NCBI RefSeq assembly: GCF_012044895.1
Contig: NZ_CP050695.1
Location: 3,254,501 to 3,318,500, forward strand
DNA length: 64,000 nucleotides
Direction: 5' to 3'
Origin: Aquisalimonas sp. 2447
GTDB lineage: Bacteria > Pseudomonadota > Gammaproteobacteria > Nitrococcales > Aquisalimonadaceae
The notes beneath the pieces are model-generated. The model had not been told where the DNA came from, did not search any database, and saw only the letters and a list, made by a program, of their open reading frames with translations. The position numbers were made by a program, and so were the translations under genes. Positions 10,551 to 21,801 of this stretch are shown one piece after another. Position 1 is the first letter of the stretch; every line of letters begins with the position of its first letter.

Positions 10551-11393
10551 GTGGCCATCTACTGTATCGGCGACATCCAGGGCTGCAACAGCGAGCTTCA
10601 GCGGCTGCTGGAGCAGCTGCGGTTCGATCCGGCGCTGGACCGCATATGGTTCGTGGGCGATATCGTCAACCGCGGCCCGGAATCCCTGGATGCCCTGCGT
10701 TTCGTCCACGCCCTGGGCGACAGCGCCATCACCATCCTGGGCAACCACGACATCCATCTGCTGGCCTGCTGGCGCGGCTACGCTTCCCCGAAGCCGGCGG
10801 ACACCATCCAGGAGATCCTGGATGCCCCCGATTGCGACGAACTGCTCCACTGGCTGCGCCACCAGCCGCTGATGCACGAGGACGCGGCGCTGGGCTACGC
10901 CATGCTCCATGCGGGCCTTTACCCGGGCTGGACGCTGGCTGACGCCCGCCGTCTGGCGCCGGAAGGAGAGGCCGCCCTGCGGGCGCCGGAGGACGACTTC
11001 GACGCCTTCATGGCCAATCTCTATGGCGACCGGCCCGACCGCTGGTCACCGCAACTGGAAGGCTGGGACCGGTTGCGGTTCATCATCAACGCCTTTACCC
11101 GCATGCGCTACTGCGACGCCGAAAAGCGCATGCTCATGGACTACAAGGGCGCGCCGGAGACCCGGCCAGAGGGCCATTACCCCTGGTTCGAAACCCCCGG
11201 GCGCAAGCCCGTGGACGAACCGCTGAAAGTGGTCAGCGGGCACTGGTCCACCCTTGGGTTCGAGGAGGGCGAGGACTTCGTCACCATCGACACCGGGTGT
11301 CTCTGGGGCGGCACCCTCACCGCCATCCGCCTTGACGGCGTGCGCGAGCGGGTTGCCTGCAGGTGCAAGGGCGCCCGCAAGCCGGGGCAATGA
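10551..11393 (+). CDS. apaH: Symmetrical bis(5'-nucleosyl)-tetraphosphatase ApaH
   Basis: Cleaves diadenosine tetraphosphate (Ap4A) symmetrically to two ADP, and can act on Np4-capped RNA. The 280-residue protein shows the metallophosphoesterase motifs in order: IGDIQGC, VGDIVNRGPES, LGNHDIHLL and, near the C-terminus, SGHWSTLG. The start is GTG (10551). The gene ends the long envelope/cofactor operon; a GTAG-type hairpin and a family-B structured repeat follow. Confidence 0.95.
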   Translation: MAIYCIGDIQGCNSELQRLLEQLRFDPALDRIWFVGDIVNRGPESLDALRFVHALGDSAITILGNHDIHLLACWRGYASPKPADTIQEILDAPDCDELLHWLRHQPLMHEDAALGYAMLHAGLYPGWTLADARRLAPEGEAALRAPEDDFDAFMANLYGDRPDRWSPQLEGWDRLRFIINAFTRMRYCDAEKRMLMDYKGAPETRPEGHYPWFETPGRKPVDEPLKVVSGHWSTLGFEEGEDFVTIDTGCLWGGTLTAIRLDGVRERVACRCKGARKPGQ

Positions 11394-11420
11394 TCCGGGC
11401 GATCCACCGGAACCCGGGAT

Positions 11421-11444
11421 GGTGGACCTGAAGGTCCACCCTAC
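11421..11444. repeat. Single GTAG-type REP hairpin
   Basis: The sequence is GGTGGACC-TGAA-GGTCCACC followed by CTAC, 27 bp after the apaH stop. Its stem is identical to the copy at 942. It may serve as a 3'-end structure for the apaH operon, although no T-run follows. Confidence 0.75.
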
Positions 11445-11468
11445 CAACTTGTCCAATGCCGCAGGCGG

Positions 11469-11570
11469 CGGTCGGGTGCTCCGGTCCCGGACCGTCACTG
11501 GCCATGGATGGCCCGTGTCGAGCGTACAGGGACGTATTCACAGCGTGTCCGGGACCGGAGTACCCGATCG
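11469..11570 (+). repeat. Family-B structured repeat, copy 1
   Basis: An inverted repeat of 24 bp with two imperfect positions (11469-11492 against 11547-11570; 21 of the inner bases pair, with one G.T). It flanks a core of about 54 nt. The core contains a hairpin (CAC-T-GGCCAT with ATGGCC-C-GTG) followed by TCGAGCGTACAGGGACGTA and an arm-proximal GTGTCC. It lies between the convergent apaH and ampE genes. The same architecture recurs at 27622, 39950 and 40169 with different arm sequences. Confidence 0.8.
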
Positions 11571-11609
11571 GCGCCCCCGATCGAAGCCACCGGCAGAGCC
11601 ACGGCGCCA

Positions 11610-12488
11610 TCAGCTGATCCACCCGGCCAGGGTCAATACCGCCACAACCACCAGCCACACCACTAGGGTGCGGAACAGCAGCTGCCGCGCCTCCTGTACC
11701 CAGGTTTCCAGGTCCGGGCCGAGGTCGGCGTCGTCTGCCGGCATTCGCAGGGCACCCAGGCCAGCCCCCTGGAGCACCGCCCTGTGATGGTCGGCCTCCT
11801 TCGTGCGCAGTTGCTGCCAGCCCCGCCAGGCATCGCCCAGGCTCCCGGCGACGCCGAAGGCCAGCGCAGTGAGCCGCGCCGGTATCCAGGCCAGCACCAG
11901 AAACAGCAACTGCGCATGACGGCGGAACCCGGCCCCGGGCGCCGCCGCCCGGGCGCTGAAACGCCAGAGCAGATAACTCACCCGGTAGAGCACAATGCCC
12001 ACGGGCCCCAGCAGCAGAAACCAGAAGATCGCCGCAAACACCGTATCACCGCCGCGCTGGAATGCCCCGCCGAGGGTGACCCGCACCTGTGCCCGGAGAT
12101 CCTCCGGCAGCACCACCCCGGGGGCCAGACGCCGCGCCTGCTCCGTGGCTGCGGCCACGTCCCCGACGGCGATGGCCCGATCCAGACGGTCCAGCGTGCG
12201 GTCGATGCGACCCTCGCCCAGCGCCCAGACCAGCAGCACCAGCCCCAGACCGAGCTCGATGATTCCCAGCATCCAGCCGCCCAGCAACCACTGCACCAGC
12301 CCCACCAGCAACAGCGGCGGCAACAGCACCACCAGTACGCCCAGGGGACCGCTCCACAGGCCCGATCCAGCCACGGCCCGCTGGACGCGTTCCAGGGCGC
12401 GGAGCTGCCGCTGCTCGTCACGCCAGGGCAGATACCCGTCCAGGCGGCCGTGCAGCCACAGGGCGACAATGATGGCGATCAGATGCAT
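11610..12488 (-). CDS. ampE: Inner-membrane protein AmpE (CobD/CbiB-like)
   Basis: A 292-residue membrane protein with about four hydrophobic segments: N-terminal MHLIAIIVALWLHG, two around residues 50-90, one near 160-175 and a C-terminal anchor. The start LIAIIVALWLHGRLDGYLPWRDE is the AmpE pattern. It lies 3 bp downstream of ampD in the same direction, the classic ampDE operon. AmpE is proposed to be a sensory partner in beta-lactamase regulation and is related to the CobD/CbiB fold; its biochemical activity is not established. It converges on apaH across a repeat-bearing gap. Confidence 0.88.
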   Translation of the reverse strand: MHLIAIIVALWLHGRLDGYLPWRDEQRQLRALERVQRAVAGSGLWSGPLGVLVVLLPPLLLVGLVQWLLGGWMLGIIELGLGLVLLVWALGEGRIDRTLDRLDRAIAVGDVAAATEQARRLAPGVVLPEDLRAQVRVTLGGAFQRGGDTVFAAIFWFLLLGPVGIVLYRVSYLLWRFSARAAAPGAGFRRHAQLLFLVLAWIPARLTALAFGVAGSLGDAWRGWQQLRTKEADHHRAVLQGAGLGALRMPADDADLGPDLETWVQEARQLLFRTLVVWLVVVAVLTLAGWIS

Positions 12489-12491
12489 GCG

Positions 12492-13061
12492 TTACTCCTC
12501 GCTGGCCAGCCGCTGGCGCAACAGTGACCAGTCGAATGCCGGCCCGGGGTCGGTCTTGCGCCCGGGTGCGATGTCACTGTGCCCGACGATCCGCTCCGGA
12601 CCAATGGCAGGATAGGCGCGCATGATCGCCAGGCACAACGGCGCCAGCACCGCGTACTGGGCAGCCGTGTACGGTGTGGTGTCGGTGCCCTCGAGCTCGA
12701 TGCCGATGGCGAAATCGTTGCAGGCTTCACGTCCGCCCCAACTGGAACGTCCGGCGTGCCAGGCGCGGCGATGCAGCGGCACATACTGGATCAGTTCACC
12801 GCCCCGGCGCAGCAACAGATGTGCACTCACCCGCAGCTCAGCGAGGCCGGCATAGTAGGGGTGCGCGTTCGGGTCCAGGGTATTGGTGAACAGGGCATGA
12901 ACGCCGTCCCCGCCAAACTCGCCCGGGGGCAGACTGATGCCGTGGAGCACCAGCAGTTCCGGCTGCATGCCCGGCGGTCGCGCATCCTGATTGGGGGAAT
13001 GTGCCTGCCGTGCAGGCACCACCAGGCCGCTCTCGGGCTCGATCCGTGGCTGCGATTCCAA
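12492..13061 (-). CDS. ampD: 1,6-anhydro-N-acetylmuramyl-L-alanine amidase AmpD
   Basis: A cytoplasmic zinc amidase that releases the stem peptide from anhydromuropeptides during cell-wall recycling; its loss raises AmpR-dependent beta-lactamase in other species. It is 189 residues. The predicted zinc ligands are His40 (LLVLHGIS), His161 (VGHSDIAPG) and Asp171 ([11 protein letters not shown]), with catalytic Glu122 (GIELEGT) and Lys169. There is no signal peptide, as expected for AmpD rather than AmiD. It begins the ampDE operon and is divergent from the DUF255 gene at 13148, so an 86-bp gap must hold both promoters. Confidence 0.94.
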   Translation of the reverse strand: MESQPRIEPESGLVVPARQAHSPNQDARPPGMQPELLVLHGISLPPGEFGGDGVHALFTNTLDPNAHPYYAGLAELRVSAHLLLRRGGELIQYVPLHRRAWHAGRSSWGGREACNDFAIGIELEGTDTTPYTAAQYAVLAPLCLAIMRAYPAIGPERIVGHSDIAPGRKTDPGPAFDWSLLRQRLASEE

Positions 13062-13147
13062 TTCCGTCGCTCCTCGGCAGCTGCAGCGGGAATGGTACCA
13101 TCCACCCAGCGCAGCGAGATCACGCCGGCAACCCGCACGAGAGCACC

Positions 13148-15175
<2,028 letters not shown>

Positions 15176-15217
15176 CGCCTATACTCGGCGAGAGCGCCGC
15201 CCCGAAACGAGGAATCC

Positions 15218-16072
15218 ATGACACCCGACGCCCTGGTCAGTCGACTGGACAACCTGATTTCCCTGCCGGATGCGTACTACCGGGTGGAAACCCTGATTGC
15301 CGACCCATATGCCACGGTCAACGAAATCAGCGCGGCCCTCGGCGGTGATCCGGCCATGGCCAGTCGCGTCCTCGGGGTGGTCAACAGTGCCTTTTACGGC
15401 TTTCCCAGCCGGATCGATTCCATTCCCATGGCAATCACCATTCTGGGCTCCCGCAGCCTCCGGGATCTGATGCTGGGCATGGCGGTCTCCCGCGCTTTCC
15501 GGGGCATCAACACCGATTTGGTGGACGTGGAGCGTTTCTGGGAACACTCCATCTACTGCGGCCTCATGGCCCGTGCACTGGGTCGCGAAAGCGGTCGGCG
15601 GGAGACGGAGCGACTGTTCCTCGCCGGGCTGTTTCACGATCTGGGCAAGCTGGTGATCTACCAGGTGGCCCCGCGGGAAGCCGAAGCGGTACTTCAGCAC
15701 TACGGCGCGCAGGACAAGCCGCTACAGGAGGTGGAGCGCCAGCATCTGGGCTGTGATCACGCCCAGGTGGGGCGGGAACTGCTGCAACGATGGAACCTGC
15801 CCACACTGCTGCAGGAAGCCGCCGGCTGCCATCATGAACCGGATACGGCAAGGGAATATCCGGAGTCGGTGGCGCTGGTCCACGTCGCCAACGTGCTTGC
15901 CGGCCGCGTGGAACCGGGAGAGCGCGTGCACGCCGGGGATCAGCGCGACCAGGCCATCCACCCCGCCACCAGCGACCACATGCCCGCCGATGAGCAGACA
16001 CTGGAACGCCTGCGGCTCACGGTGGACCTGGAAACGGTGGAGCTCTACGAACTGCTGTTCGCCGAACCCTGA
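15218..16072 (+). CDS. HDOD domain-containing protein
   Basis: A 284-residue cytoplasmic protein covered by one HDOD domain (about 10-210). Helical repeats include GGDPAMASRVLGVVNSAFYG, and the degenerate HD motif is in LAGLFHDLGKLVIY. HDOD proteins usually lack nucleotidase activity and act in signalling, often with second-messenger or chemotaxis systems. No receiver, GGDEF or EAL domain is attached here. The ATG has a good ribosome site (ACGAGGAATCC). It is convergent with purD, with only 27 bp between, where a small inverted pair (CAGCAGC at 16075, GCTGCTG at 16093) might terminate one or both. Confidence 0.85.
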   Translation: MTPDALVSRLDNLISLPDAYYRVETLIADPYATVNEISAALGGDPAMASRVLGVVNSAFYGFPSRIDSIPMAITILGSRSLRDLMLGMAVSRAFRGINTDLVDVERFWEHSIYCGLMARALGRESGRRETERLFLAGLFHDLGKLVIYQVAPREAEAVLQHYGAQDKPLQEVERQHLGCDHAQVGRELLQRWNLPTLLQEAAGCHHEPDTAREYPESVALVHVANVLAGRVEPGERVHAGDQRDQAIHPATSDHMPADEQTLERLRLTVDLETVELYELLFAEP

Positions 16073-16099
16073 CCCAGCAGCACCGACCCGCCGCTGCTG

Positions 16100-17383
16100 T
16101 CAGTCCCTGCCGATGGCGCGGTAACCGATATCCCGGCGGAAGTAGACGTCATCCCAGTGAATGGACTCCGCCAGGGCATAGGCATTGTTCCGGGCCTCGG
16201 CCACAGTGTCCCCCAGAGCGCAGGCGCACAGCACCCGGCCGCCACCGGTGACCACGTTGCCCGTCTCGTCCCGGGCAGTGCCGGCGTGGAAGAGCTTGCG
16301 ATCGGTACCCTCATGCTCCGGCAGCCCGCGGATCACGTCGCCCTTGCGATAACTGCCGGGATAGCCCCCGGCGGCCAGGACCACACCCAGGGCTGCCTGT
16401 CCGGTCCATTGGGCGGTGACGGTATCCAGACGGCCGTCAATGGCGGCGTCACAAAGCTCCGTGAGGTCGGACTGCAGTCGCATCAACAGTGGCTGGGCCT
16501 CCGGATCGCCCAACCGGCAGTTGAACTCCAGCACCCGGGCGGCACCGTCCGGGGTAATCATCAAACCGGCGTAGAGAAACCCCTGGTAGGGATTCCCGTC
16601 GGCGGCCATGCCGCGCACCGTGGGCTCGATGATCTCGCGCATGACCCGGTCATGCACCGCTGCGGTCAGCACCGGCGCCGGCGAGTAGGCACCCATGCCG
16701 CCGGTATTGGGGCCGGTGTCGCCCTCGTCCCGGGGTTTGTGATCCTGGGAACTGGCCAGGGGAAGCACGTGCTCGCCGTCCACCATGACGATGAAGCTCG
16801 CCTCCTCGCCCTCGAGGAAGTCCTCCACCACCACCCGGGCACCCGCGTCGCCGAAGGCGTTGGCCTCCAGCATGCTGTCCACCGCAGCCAGGGCCTCGTC
16901 CACCGTTTGCGCCACAACCACGCCCTTGCCGGCAGCCAGCCCGTCGGCCTTCACCACCAGTGGCGCACCGCGCTCAGTGATGTAGTGATACGCCTCGGTG
17001 GTGTCGGTGAAGGTGGCGTACGCGGCGGTGGGAATGCCGTGACGGGCCAGGAAGTCCTTGCTGAACGCCTTGGAGCCCTCCAGCTGCGCCGCCGCCATGG
17101 TGGGCCCGAAACAGCGCAGACCGGCGCTGCGGAAGGCATCCACGATGCCCACTACCAGGGGCGCCTCGGGGCCGACGATAGTGAGATCGATGGCGTAGTC
17201 CCGCGCCAGGGCCACCAGGGCGGGGACGTCCTCCGCCCCCACCTGGACGTTCATGCAACCGGGCTCGTCCGCCGTCCCGGCGTTGCCCGGGGCGACGTAG
17301 ACCTTTTCCACCCGGGGCGAGCGCAGCGCCGCCCAGGCCAGGGCATGCTCGCGGCCACCGCCGCCGACGATGAGTACGTTCAT
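16100..17383 (-). CDS. purD: Phosphoribosylamine-glycine ligase PurD
   Basis: ATP-grasp ligase that makes glycinamide ribonucleotide, step 2 of purine synthesis. It is 427 residues (E. coli 429). The N-terminus [18 protein letters not shown] is the family signature, and the ATP-grasp domain (about 105-325) has [17 protein letters not shown] and [11 protein letters not shown]. It lies 11 bp after purH in the same operon (fis-purH-purD order). Confidence 0.95.
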   Translation of the reverse strand: MNVLIVGGGGREHALAWAALRSPRVEKVYVAPGNAGTADEPGCMNVQVGAEDVPALVALARDYAIDLTIVGPEAPLVVGIVDAFRSAGLRCFGPTMAAAQLEGSKAFSKDFLARHGIPTAAYATFTDTTEAYHYITERGAPLVVKADGLAAGKGVVVAQTVDEALAAVDSMLEANAFGDAGARVVVEDFLEGEEASFIVMVDGEHVLPLASSQDHKPRDEGDTGPNTGGMGAYSPAPVLTAAVHDRVMREIIEPTVRGMAADGNPYQGFLYAGLMITPDGAARVLEFNCRLGDPEAQPLLMRLQSDLTELCDAAIDGRLDTVTAQWTGQAALGVVLAAGGYPGSYRKGDVIRGLPEHEGTDRKLFHAGTARDETGNVVTGGGRVLCACALGDTVAEARNNAYALAESIHWDDVYFRRDIGYRAIGRD

Positions 17384-17394
17384 TGCTCGTGTCC

Positions 17395-18975
17395 TCAGTG
17401 CCGGAAATGCCGCATGCCGGTGAACACCATCGCCATGCCATGTTCGTCCGCGGCGGCGATCACCTCGTCATCGCGCACCGAACCGCCGGGCTGGATGACT
17501 GCCCGGATACCCGCCTCCGCGGCCTGATCGATGCCGTCACGGAACGGGAAGAAGGCGTCGGAGGCCATCACTGCGCCCGCCACCTCGAGCCCCGCATCCA
17601 GCGCCTTGTCCCGCGCCAGCCGGGCGCTCCACACCCGTGACATCTGGCCGGCGCCGATACCGATGGTACGGCCATCGCGGCCATAGACAATGGCATTGGA
17701 CTTGACGAAACGCACCACCTCCCAGACGAAGCGCAGGTCCCGCAGGGTGGCCGCGTCCGGGCTCACCCGGGTCACCACCCGCAGATCGCCGTCGGGGACG
17801 CTGGCGATATCACTGTCCTGCACCAGCAGCCCGCCGGCGACGCGCTTGTAATCCTGCTGGGCATGGCGCTGCGCGGACCACTGGCCAGTGACCAGCAGAC
17901 GCACGTTCTTCCGCGCCGCAACAATCTCCGGCACGCCGTCGGCCACCTCCGGGGCGATGATCACCTCCACGAACTGGCGGTCGACAATGGCACGGGCAGT
18001 GCCGGCATCCAGAGTGCGGTTGAAGGCGATGATGCCGCCAAAGGCCGAGGTGGGGTCGCAGGCGAAGGCGTGATCGTAGGCAACCGCAAGATCGTCCGCC
18101 TCCGCGACCCCACAGGGGTTGGCGTGCTTGACGATGACGCAGCCGGGGCGCTGCAGGCGCTTGACACACTCCAGCGCGGCGTCGGTATCGGCGACATTGT
18201 TGAACGACAGTTCCTTGCCCTGGAGCTGGCGGGCGGTGGCAATACACGGCTCCGCAGGGCTGGCCTCACGGTAGAAGGCGGCACTCTGGTGGGGGTTCTC
18301 GCCGTAGCGCATGCCCTGGACCCGGCGGAACTGCAGATTGAGCGTCTCCGGGTAGCCCTCGGGCTGCTGCGACGCGTTCAACCGGCCCAGGTACGATGCA
18401 ATGGCACCGTCGTAGGCGGCCGTGTGCTCGAAGGCGCGGGTGGCCAGCTCCAGGCGCAGGGGGAAATCCAGACCGTCCTGCTGCTCCAGGCGCTGCAGTA
18501 CGCGTCCATAGTCCGCCGGATTGGTCACCACGGCCACACCGTCGTGGTTCTTGGCCGCCGCGCGCACCATGGCCGGCCCGCCGATGTCGATATTCTCCAC
18601 CGCGTCGGCGAAGGTGCAGTCCGGCGTCGCCACGGTCTGCTCGAAGGGGTACAGATTCACCACCAGCAGATCGATGGGCGCAATCCCCTGCTCGGCCATG
18701 ACGTCGTCATCGGTGCCGCGCCGCCCCAGCAGCCCGCCGTGGACCAACGGGTGCAGTGTCTTTACGCGGCCCGCCATGATCTCGGGAAAGCCGGTGATGT
18801 CGGCAACATCCTGCACCGGCAGGCCGGCCTCGCGCAGGGCGCGGGCGGTGCCGCCCGTGGAGATCAGGGCCACGCCACGGTCAGCCAGGGCGCGGGCGAA
18901 GTCTTCGATACCGGTCTTGTCGGAGACGCTGATGAGTGCACGACGCACGGGACGCAGGGCTGCGGTAGCAGTCAT
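17395..18975 (-). CDS. purH: Bifunctional AICAR formyltransferase / IMP cyclohydrolase PurH
   Basis: Catalyses the last two steps of IMP synthesis, using 10-formyl-THF. It is 526 residues. The N-terminal MGS-like cyclohydrolase domain (about 1-150) has [31 protein letters not shown] and [13 protein letters not shown]. The C-terminal transformylase (about 200-526) has [23 protein letters not shown] and the end [11 protein letters not shown]. The ATG used lies about 12 nt after a GAGGAT ribosome site; a GTG three codons earlier is also in frame but too close to it. It lies 60 bp downstream of fis, so the two are probably co-transcribed. Confidence 0.95.
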   Translation of the reverse strand: MTATAALRPVRRALISVSDKTGIEDFARALADRGVALISTGGTARALREAGLPVQDVADITGFPEIMAGRVKTLHPLVHGGLLGRRGTDDDVMAEQGIAPIDLLVVNLYPFEQTVATPDCTFADAVENIDIGGPAMVRAAAKNHDGVAVVTNPADYGRVLQRLEQQDGLDFPLRLELATRAFEHTAAYDGAIASYLGRLNASQQPEGYPETLNLQFRRVQGMRYGENPHQSAAFYREASPAEPCIATARQLQGKELSFNNVADTDAALECVKRLQRPGCVIVKHANPCGVAEADDLAVAYDHAFACDPTSAFGGIIAFNRTLDAGTARAIVDRQFVEVIIAPEVADGVPEIVAARKNVRLLVTGQWSAQRHAQQDYKRVAGGLLVQDSDIASVPDGDLRVVTRVSPDAATLRDLRFVWEVVRFVKSNAIVYGRDGRTIGIGAGQMSRVWSARLARDKALDAGLEVAGAVMASDAFFPFRDGIDQAAEAGIRAVIQPGGSVRDDEVIAAADEHGMAMVFTGMRHFRH

Positions 18976-19035
18976 GACGAACACGATCCTCGGTTGGTTG
19001 ACGGCGGCGCCGGCCCGCTGGCTGCTGCAGGACGA

Positions 19036-19326
19036 TCAGCTGCGGATGTCGTACTGCAGCAGCTTCTTGCGCAGGGTTCCGCGGTTGAGCCCCAGCAGTC
19101 GCGCCGCCCGGGTCTGGTTCCCCTGGCAGTGGTCCAGCACCGAGCGCAGCAGCGGCGGCTCCACCTCTGCCAGCACCAGGGCATGGAGATCCCGGCACTC
19201 GTGATCACCCAACTGGTGCAGGTACTGACGCACGGCATCGTCGACACAGGCTCGAATCGGTCCGACCCCGCCATCCTCGTCGTCCTGCGGGGCGGTGTAC
19301 TGAAGTCGACTGGCCTGCTCGTTCAT
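19036..19326 (-). CDS. fis: Nucleoid-associated DNA-binding protein Fis
   Basis: A 96-residue Fis (E. coli 98). The core VLAEVEPPLLRSVLDHCQGNQ leads into the C-terminal helix-turn-helix TRAARLLGLNRGTLRKKLLQ, nearly identical to known Fis. Fis bends DNA and coordinates growth-phase transcription of rRNA and many other genes. The start at ATG 19326 gives the canonical length; two ATG codons 9 and 12 nt upstream are in frame. It precedes purH and purD. The gene usually found just upstream of fis, dusB, is not here. Confidence 0.95.
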   Translation of the reverse strand: MNEQASRLQYTAPQDDEDGGVGPIRACVDDAVRQYLHQLGDHECRDLHALVLAEVEPPLLRSVLDHCQGNQTRAARLLGLNRGTLRKKLLQYDIRS

Positions 19327-19389
19327 TCCGTCCATCATCCTGAAACGCGAAGCGAAGCCGGCGGGGCGCGCCGAATGGAAAGGGTCCGC

Positions 19390-19418
19390 ATGATACCCCA
19401 AAGCCGGGCCATGAAAAA
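19390..19418 (-). promoter_or_regulatory. Candidate sigma-70 promoter for fis-purH-purD
   Basis: On the minus strand a TATCAT -10 (19390-19395) is 17 bp downstream of TTTTTC (19413-19418). The -10 is followed directly by GCGGACC, a GC-rich discriminator of the kind seen at stringently controlled promoters such as E. coli fis. The -35 match is weak. Confidence 0.35.
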
Positions 19419-19466
19419 CGCCGCCACGCGCATCGGGAGTGCATCCTGCGTGAACGGTCCGCCCGT

Positions 19467-20792
19467 TCAGCGAAGATCGAAGATGTACTGCTGCGCGCCG
19501 CTGCCCGGATCCTCCAGCACCAGTCGAACGCGAACCCCCAGGCCCGGTGGCATCCCCGCGGCCCATTCCTGCCGTTGCGCCAGGTCGCCGAGATAGTCCT
19601 CGGGATGGAACCAGCGCTCCCCCGAAATATTCTGGTTATTATCCAGAAGTGACAACCGAAGCAAAGGGTAAGGTTGCCGGAATTCGGCCTCGTTGACCAG
19701 CGACGCGGTGGCCACCAGGGTGTCGTCCAGTTCCGGGTGATCGCTCACCTGCCCCCGCACCAGGCGCACCGACGCCAGATCCCGCTGCAACGGCAGCTCA
19801 CAGCCCGCCACTGTGCACAGCGTCTCCAGCCAGGGTCGCCAGCGCGGATCCTGCGCCAGATCATCGCGCACGATGTAGGCCGATTGCACCCCCAGGCTCA
19901 GCACCATCAACACCACACCGGCAAACCACAGATAGGGCGCCCGGGAGCGCGGTTGCGGCTGCGCGGCGCGCTCGATCTCCAGCCGCGAGAGCTCCTGCCA
20001 GTGCTCTTCCAGGTCAACGGCCACCGGAGGCTCATCGGCATGTCCGGGCACGGCGGCGGAATTCGCGGCGTCGGCGACATCGGGCGGTGGATCCGCTTGC
20101 GGCGCCGCCGGCTCCGGCGGTTCATCACCGGGGCGGCTCCGGACCGGGGCGGCCTGGCCGGGCCGCGGGGCCGCGGGCGTGTCCTCGGGCGGGGCGAACG
20201 CCGTCGCGGGCGCATCCGTGCCGCTGCCGGTGCGGGACCGCGCCTGGCGCCCCGGCACAACAGGCACCGGCCCCGATAGCCAATCGATCTGCCGCCCCCG
20301 CTTCGGCGGCTCTGGTTCCGGCTCTGGTTCCGGCTCTGGTTCCGGCTCTGGTTCCGGCTCTGGTTCCGGCTCTGGTTCCGGCTCTGGTTCCGGCTCTGGT
20401 TCCGGCTCTGGTTCCGGCTCTGGTTCCGGCTCTGGTTCCGGCTCTGGTTCCGGCTCTGGTTCCGGCTCTGGTTCCGGCTCTGGTTCCGGCTCTGGTTCCG
20501 GCTCTGGTTCCGGCTCTGGTTCCGGCTCTGGTTCCGGCTCTGGTTCCGGCTCTGGTTCCGGCTCTGGTTCCGGTTCCGGTTCCGGTTCCGGTTCCGGTTC
20601 CGGTTCCGGTTCCGGTTCCGGTTCCGGTTCCGTCAGCCAGGGTGTGAAGGCTTCGGGGAGGTCGTCCACCAGGCGTCGACGCGCGTCGAACACCTGCCTG
20701 CAGCAGCCGCACTGGGCCAGACCGCCGGTGCCGGCGAGCTGCTCGCCGGCAATCCGGAACACGGTGGCGCATGTGGGGCACTGGGTGTACAT
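19467..20792 (-). CDS. Zinc-ribbon / DUF3426 membrane protein with a 54-unit Glu-Pro tract
   Basis: A 441-residue protein. The N-terminal MJ0042-type zinc ribbon has Cys pairs at 5/8 (QCPTCA) and 28/31. Residues 55-162 are 54 uninterrupted Glu-Pro dipeptides. A Pro/Ala-rich linker follows, then one membrane segment about 286-306 ([15 protein letters not shown]) and a C-terminal DUF3426 domain (about 315-441). By topology the zinc ribbon and EP tract should be cytoplasmic and DUF3426 periplasmic. The start ATG gives the family N-terminus [14 protein letters not shown]; an ATG 19 codons upstream is less likely. The gene lies between prmA and fis, as in Pseudomonas. Function is unknown. Confidence 0.88.
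   Translation of the reverse strand: MYTQCPTCATVFRIAGEQLAGTGGLAQCGCCRQVFDARRRLVDDLPEAFTPWLTEPEPEPEPEPEPEPEPEPEPEPEPEPEPEPEPEPEPEPEPEPEPEPEPEPEPEPEPEPEPEPEPEPEPEPEPEPEPEPEPEPEPEPEPEPEPEPEPEPEPEPEPEPEPPKRGRQIDWLSGPVPVVPGRQARSRTGSGTDAPATAFAPPEDTPAAPRPGQAAPVRSRPGDEPPEPAAPQADPPPDVADAANSAAVPGHADEPPVAVDLEEHWQELSRLEIERAAQPQPRSRAPYLWFAGVVLMVLSLGVQSAYIVRDDLAQDPRWRPWLETLCTVAGCELPLQRDLASVRLVRGQVSDHPELDDTLVATASLVNEAEFRQPYPLLRLSLLDNNQNISGERWFHPEDYLGDLAQRQEWAAGMPPGLGVRVRLVLEDPGSGAQQYIFDLR
20307..20630 (-). repeat. In-frame 12/6-bp tandem repeat coding for (Glu-Pro)54
   Basis: A tract of 324 bp. Positions 20307-20570 are 22 perfect copies of the 12-mer CGGCTCTGGTTC (plus strand), and 20571-20630 are ten copies of the 6-mer CGGTTC. 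Both encode Glu-Pro on the minus strand. The two codon patterns form two homogeneous blocks, pointing to recent expansion by slippage or unequal exchange. Any change by whole units keeps the frame. Confidence 0.97.
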
Positions 20793-20908
20793 GACGGTGA
20801 TGGCGGCAGTGGTGGCCGCAACGTTCCCTGGTTTCCTCTCCGGGAGCATTGTCGGGAGCCCCGACCGGGGTGTAAAGGAAACGTCTTCGCTAGTGTCAGC
20901 CGGCGGGT

Positions 20909-21793
20909 TCAGTCACCGCGACGGATACCGGTGAGCAGCGTCCAGCCATCCTGAAACCGCGGCCGGTCGAAGGAGACGTACGCGTCGAAGGCCTCCACAA
21001 CGGTTCCCGCCTGGTCTTCCATGATCCCGGACAGGGCCACAGGCCCACCGGGGCGGACCAGGCCCATGAGCTGCGGGGCCAGCTCAATGAGGATGCCCGA
21101 GAGAATGTTGGCAACCAGCACATCCGCCACCGGCGGGTCCGGCTCCTCGTTGGTGCGCAGGAACAGTCGGTCCTCCACGCCGTTGCGGCGCGCGTTCTCC
21201 TCGCTGGCAGTCAGGGCCTGGCGGTCGTTGTCGACCCCGTGGGCCTCATCGCTCCCCAGCAGCAGTGCGGCAATGGCAAGGATGCCCGAGCCGCAGCCGT
21301 AGTCCAGCACGCGGGTGCCGGCCAGCTGCTGGCGATCCAGCCACCCCAGACAGAGGGCCGTGGTGGGATGGGTGCCGGTACCGAAGGCCAGGCCGGGATC
21401 AAGACTGATGTTGACCCCCCGCGGGTCGGGGGGCTGGTGGGTGCTGGGGCACACCCAGAGCCGCTCGCCGAAGCGCATGGGCTCAAAGGCGTCCATCCAG
21501 GCACGCTCCCAGTCCTGGTCCGGGATGGTTTCCTCGTGCCAGGTATCCAGCACATCCGGCCCCAGGGACTGCTCCAGCACGGTGCGAATGCCGGGCACGT
21601 CGACGTCGCCGTCAAACAGTGCCACCAGCACCACTTCGGCCCACAGCGGATTGGTGCCCAGATCGGGTTCGAGGATGGGCTCGCCGCCGGGATCCTGCAG
21701 GGTCACGGCATAGGCGCCCTGCTCCACCAGCACGGACTCGGCACGCGTGCAGGCACCTGCCGGCAGCGTGCAGCGGATCTGACGATGATGCAT
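20909..21793 (-). CDS. prmA: Ribosomal protein L11 methyltransferase PrmA
   Basis: Trimethylates lysines and the N-terminus of L11 using SAM. It is 294 residues (E. coli 293). The N-terminal substrate-recognition domain (about 1-95) is followed by the SAM-dependent methyltransferase domain: [17 protein letters not shown], then [19 protein letters not shown] (motif I), then [17 protein letters not shown]. The ATG has AGGAAT 5-6 nt upstream. The open frame continues 84 codons upstream without similarity and overlaps the gene before it. It follows a 110-residue orphan gene by 8 bp and is probably in its transcript. Confidence 0.94.
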   Translation of the reverse strand: MHHRQIRCTLPAGACTRAESVLVEQGAYAVTLQDPGGEPILEPDLGTNPLWAEVVLVALFDGDVDVPGIRTVLEQSLGPDVLDTWHEETIPDQDWERAWMDAFEPMRFGERLWVCPSTHQPPDPRGVNISLDPGLAFGTGTHPTTALCLGWLDRQQLAGTRVLDYGCGSGILAIAALLLGSDEAHGVDNDRQALTASEENARRNGVEDRLFLRTNEEPDPPVADVLVANILSGILIELAPQLMGLVRPGGPVALSGIMEDQAGTVVEAFDAYVSFDRPRFQDGWTLLTGIRRGD

Positions 21794-21801
21794 GGGGATT
21801 C

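Noticed and set aside
11180-11210. tRNA-like GGTTCGAAACCC
   Set aside because: It lies inside apaH codons and no acceptor or anticodon stems surround it.
20087-20934. Val-Pro-Ala-Leu and Gly-Ser repeat proteins on the plus strand, and a Gly-Thr-Arg-Ala repeat in another minus frame
   Set aside because: These are alternative-frame readings of the Glu-Pro tract. Only the EP frame joins a zinc ribbon, a membrane helix and DUF3426.
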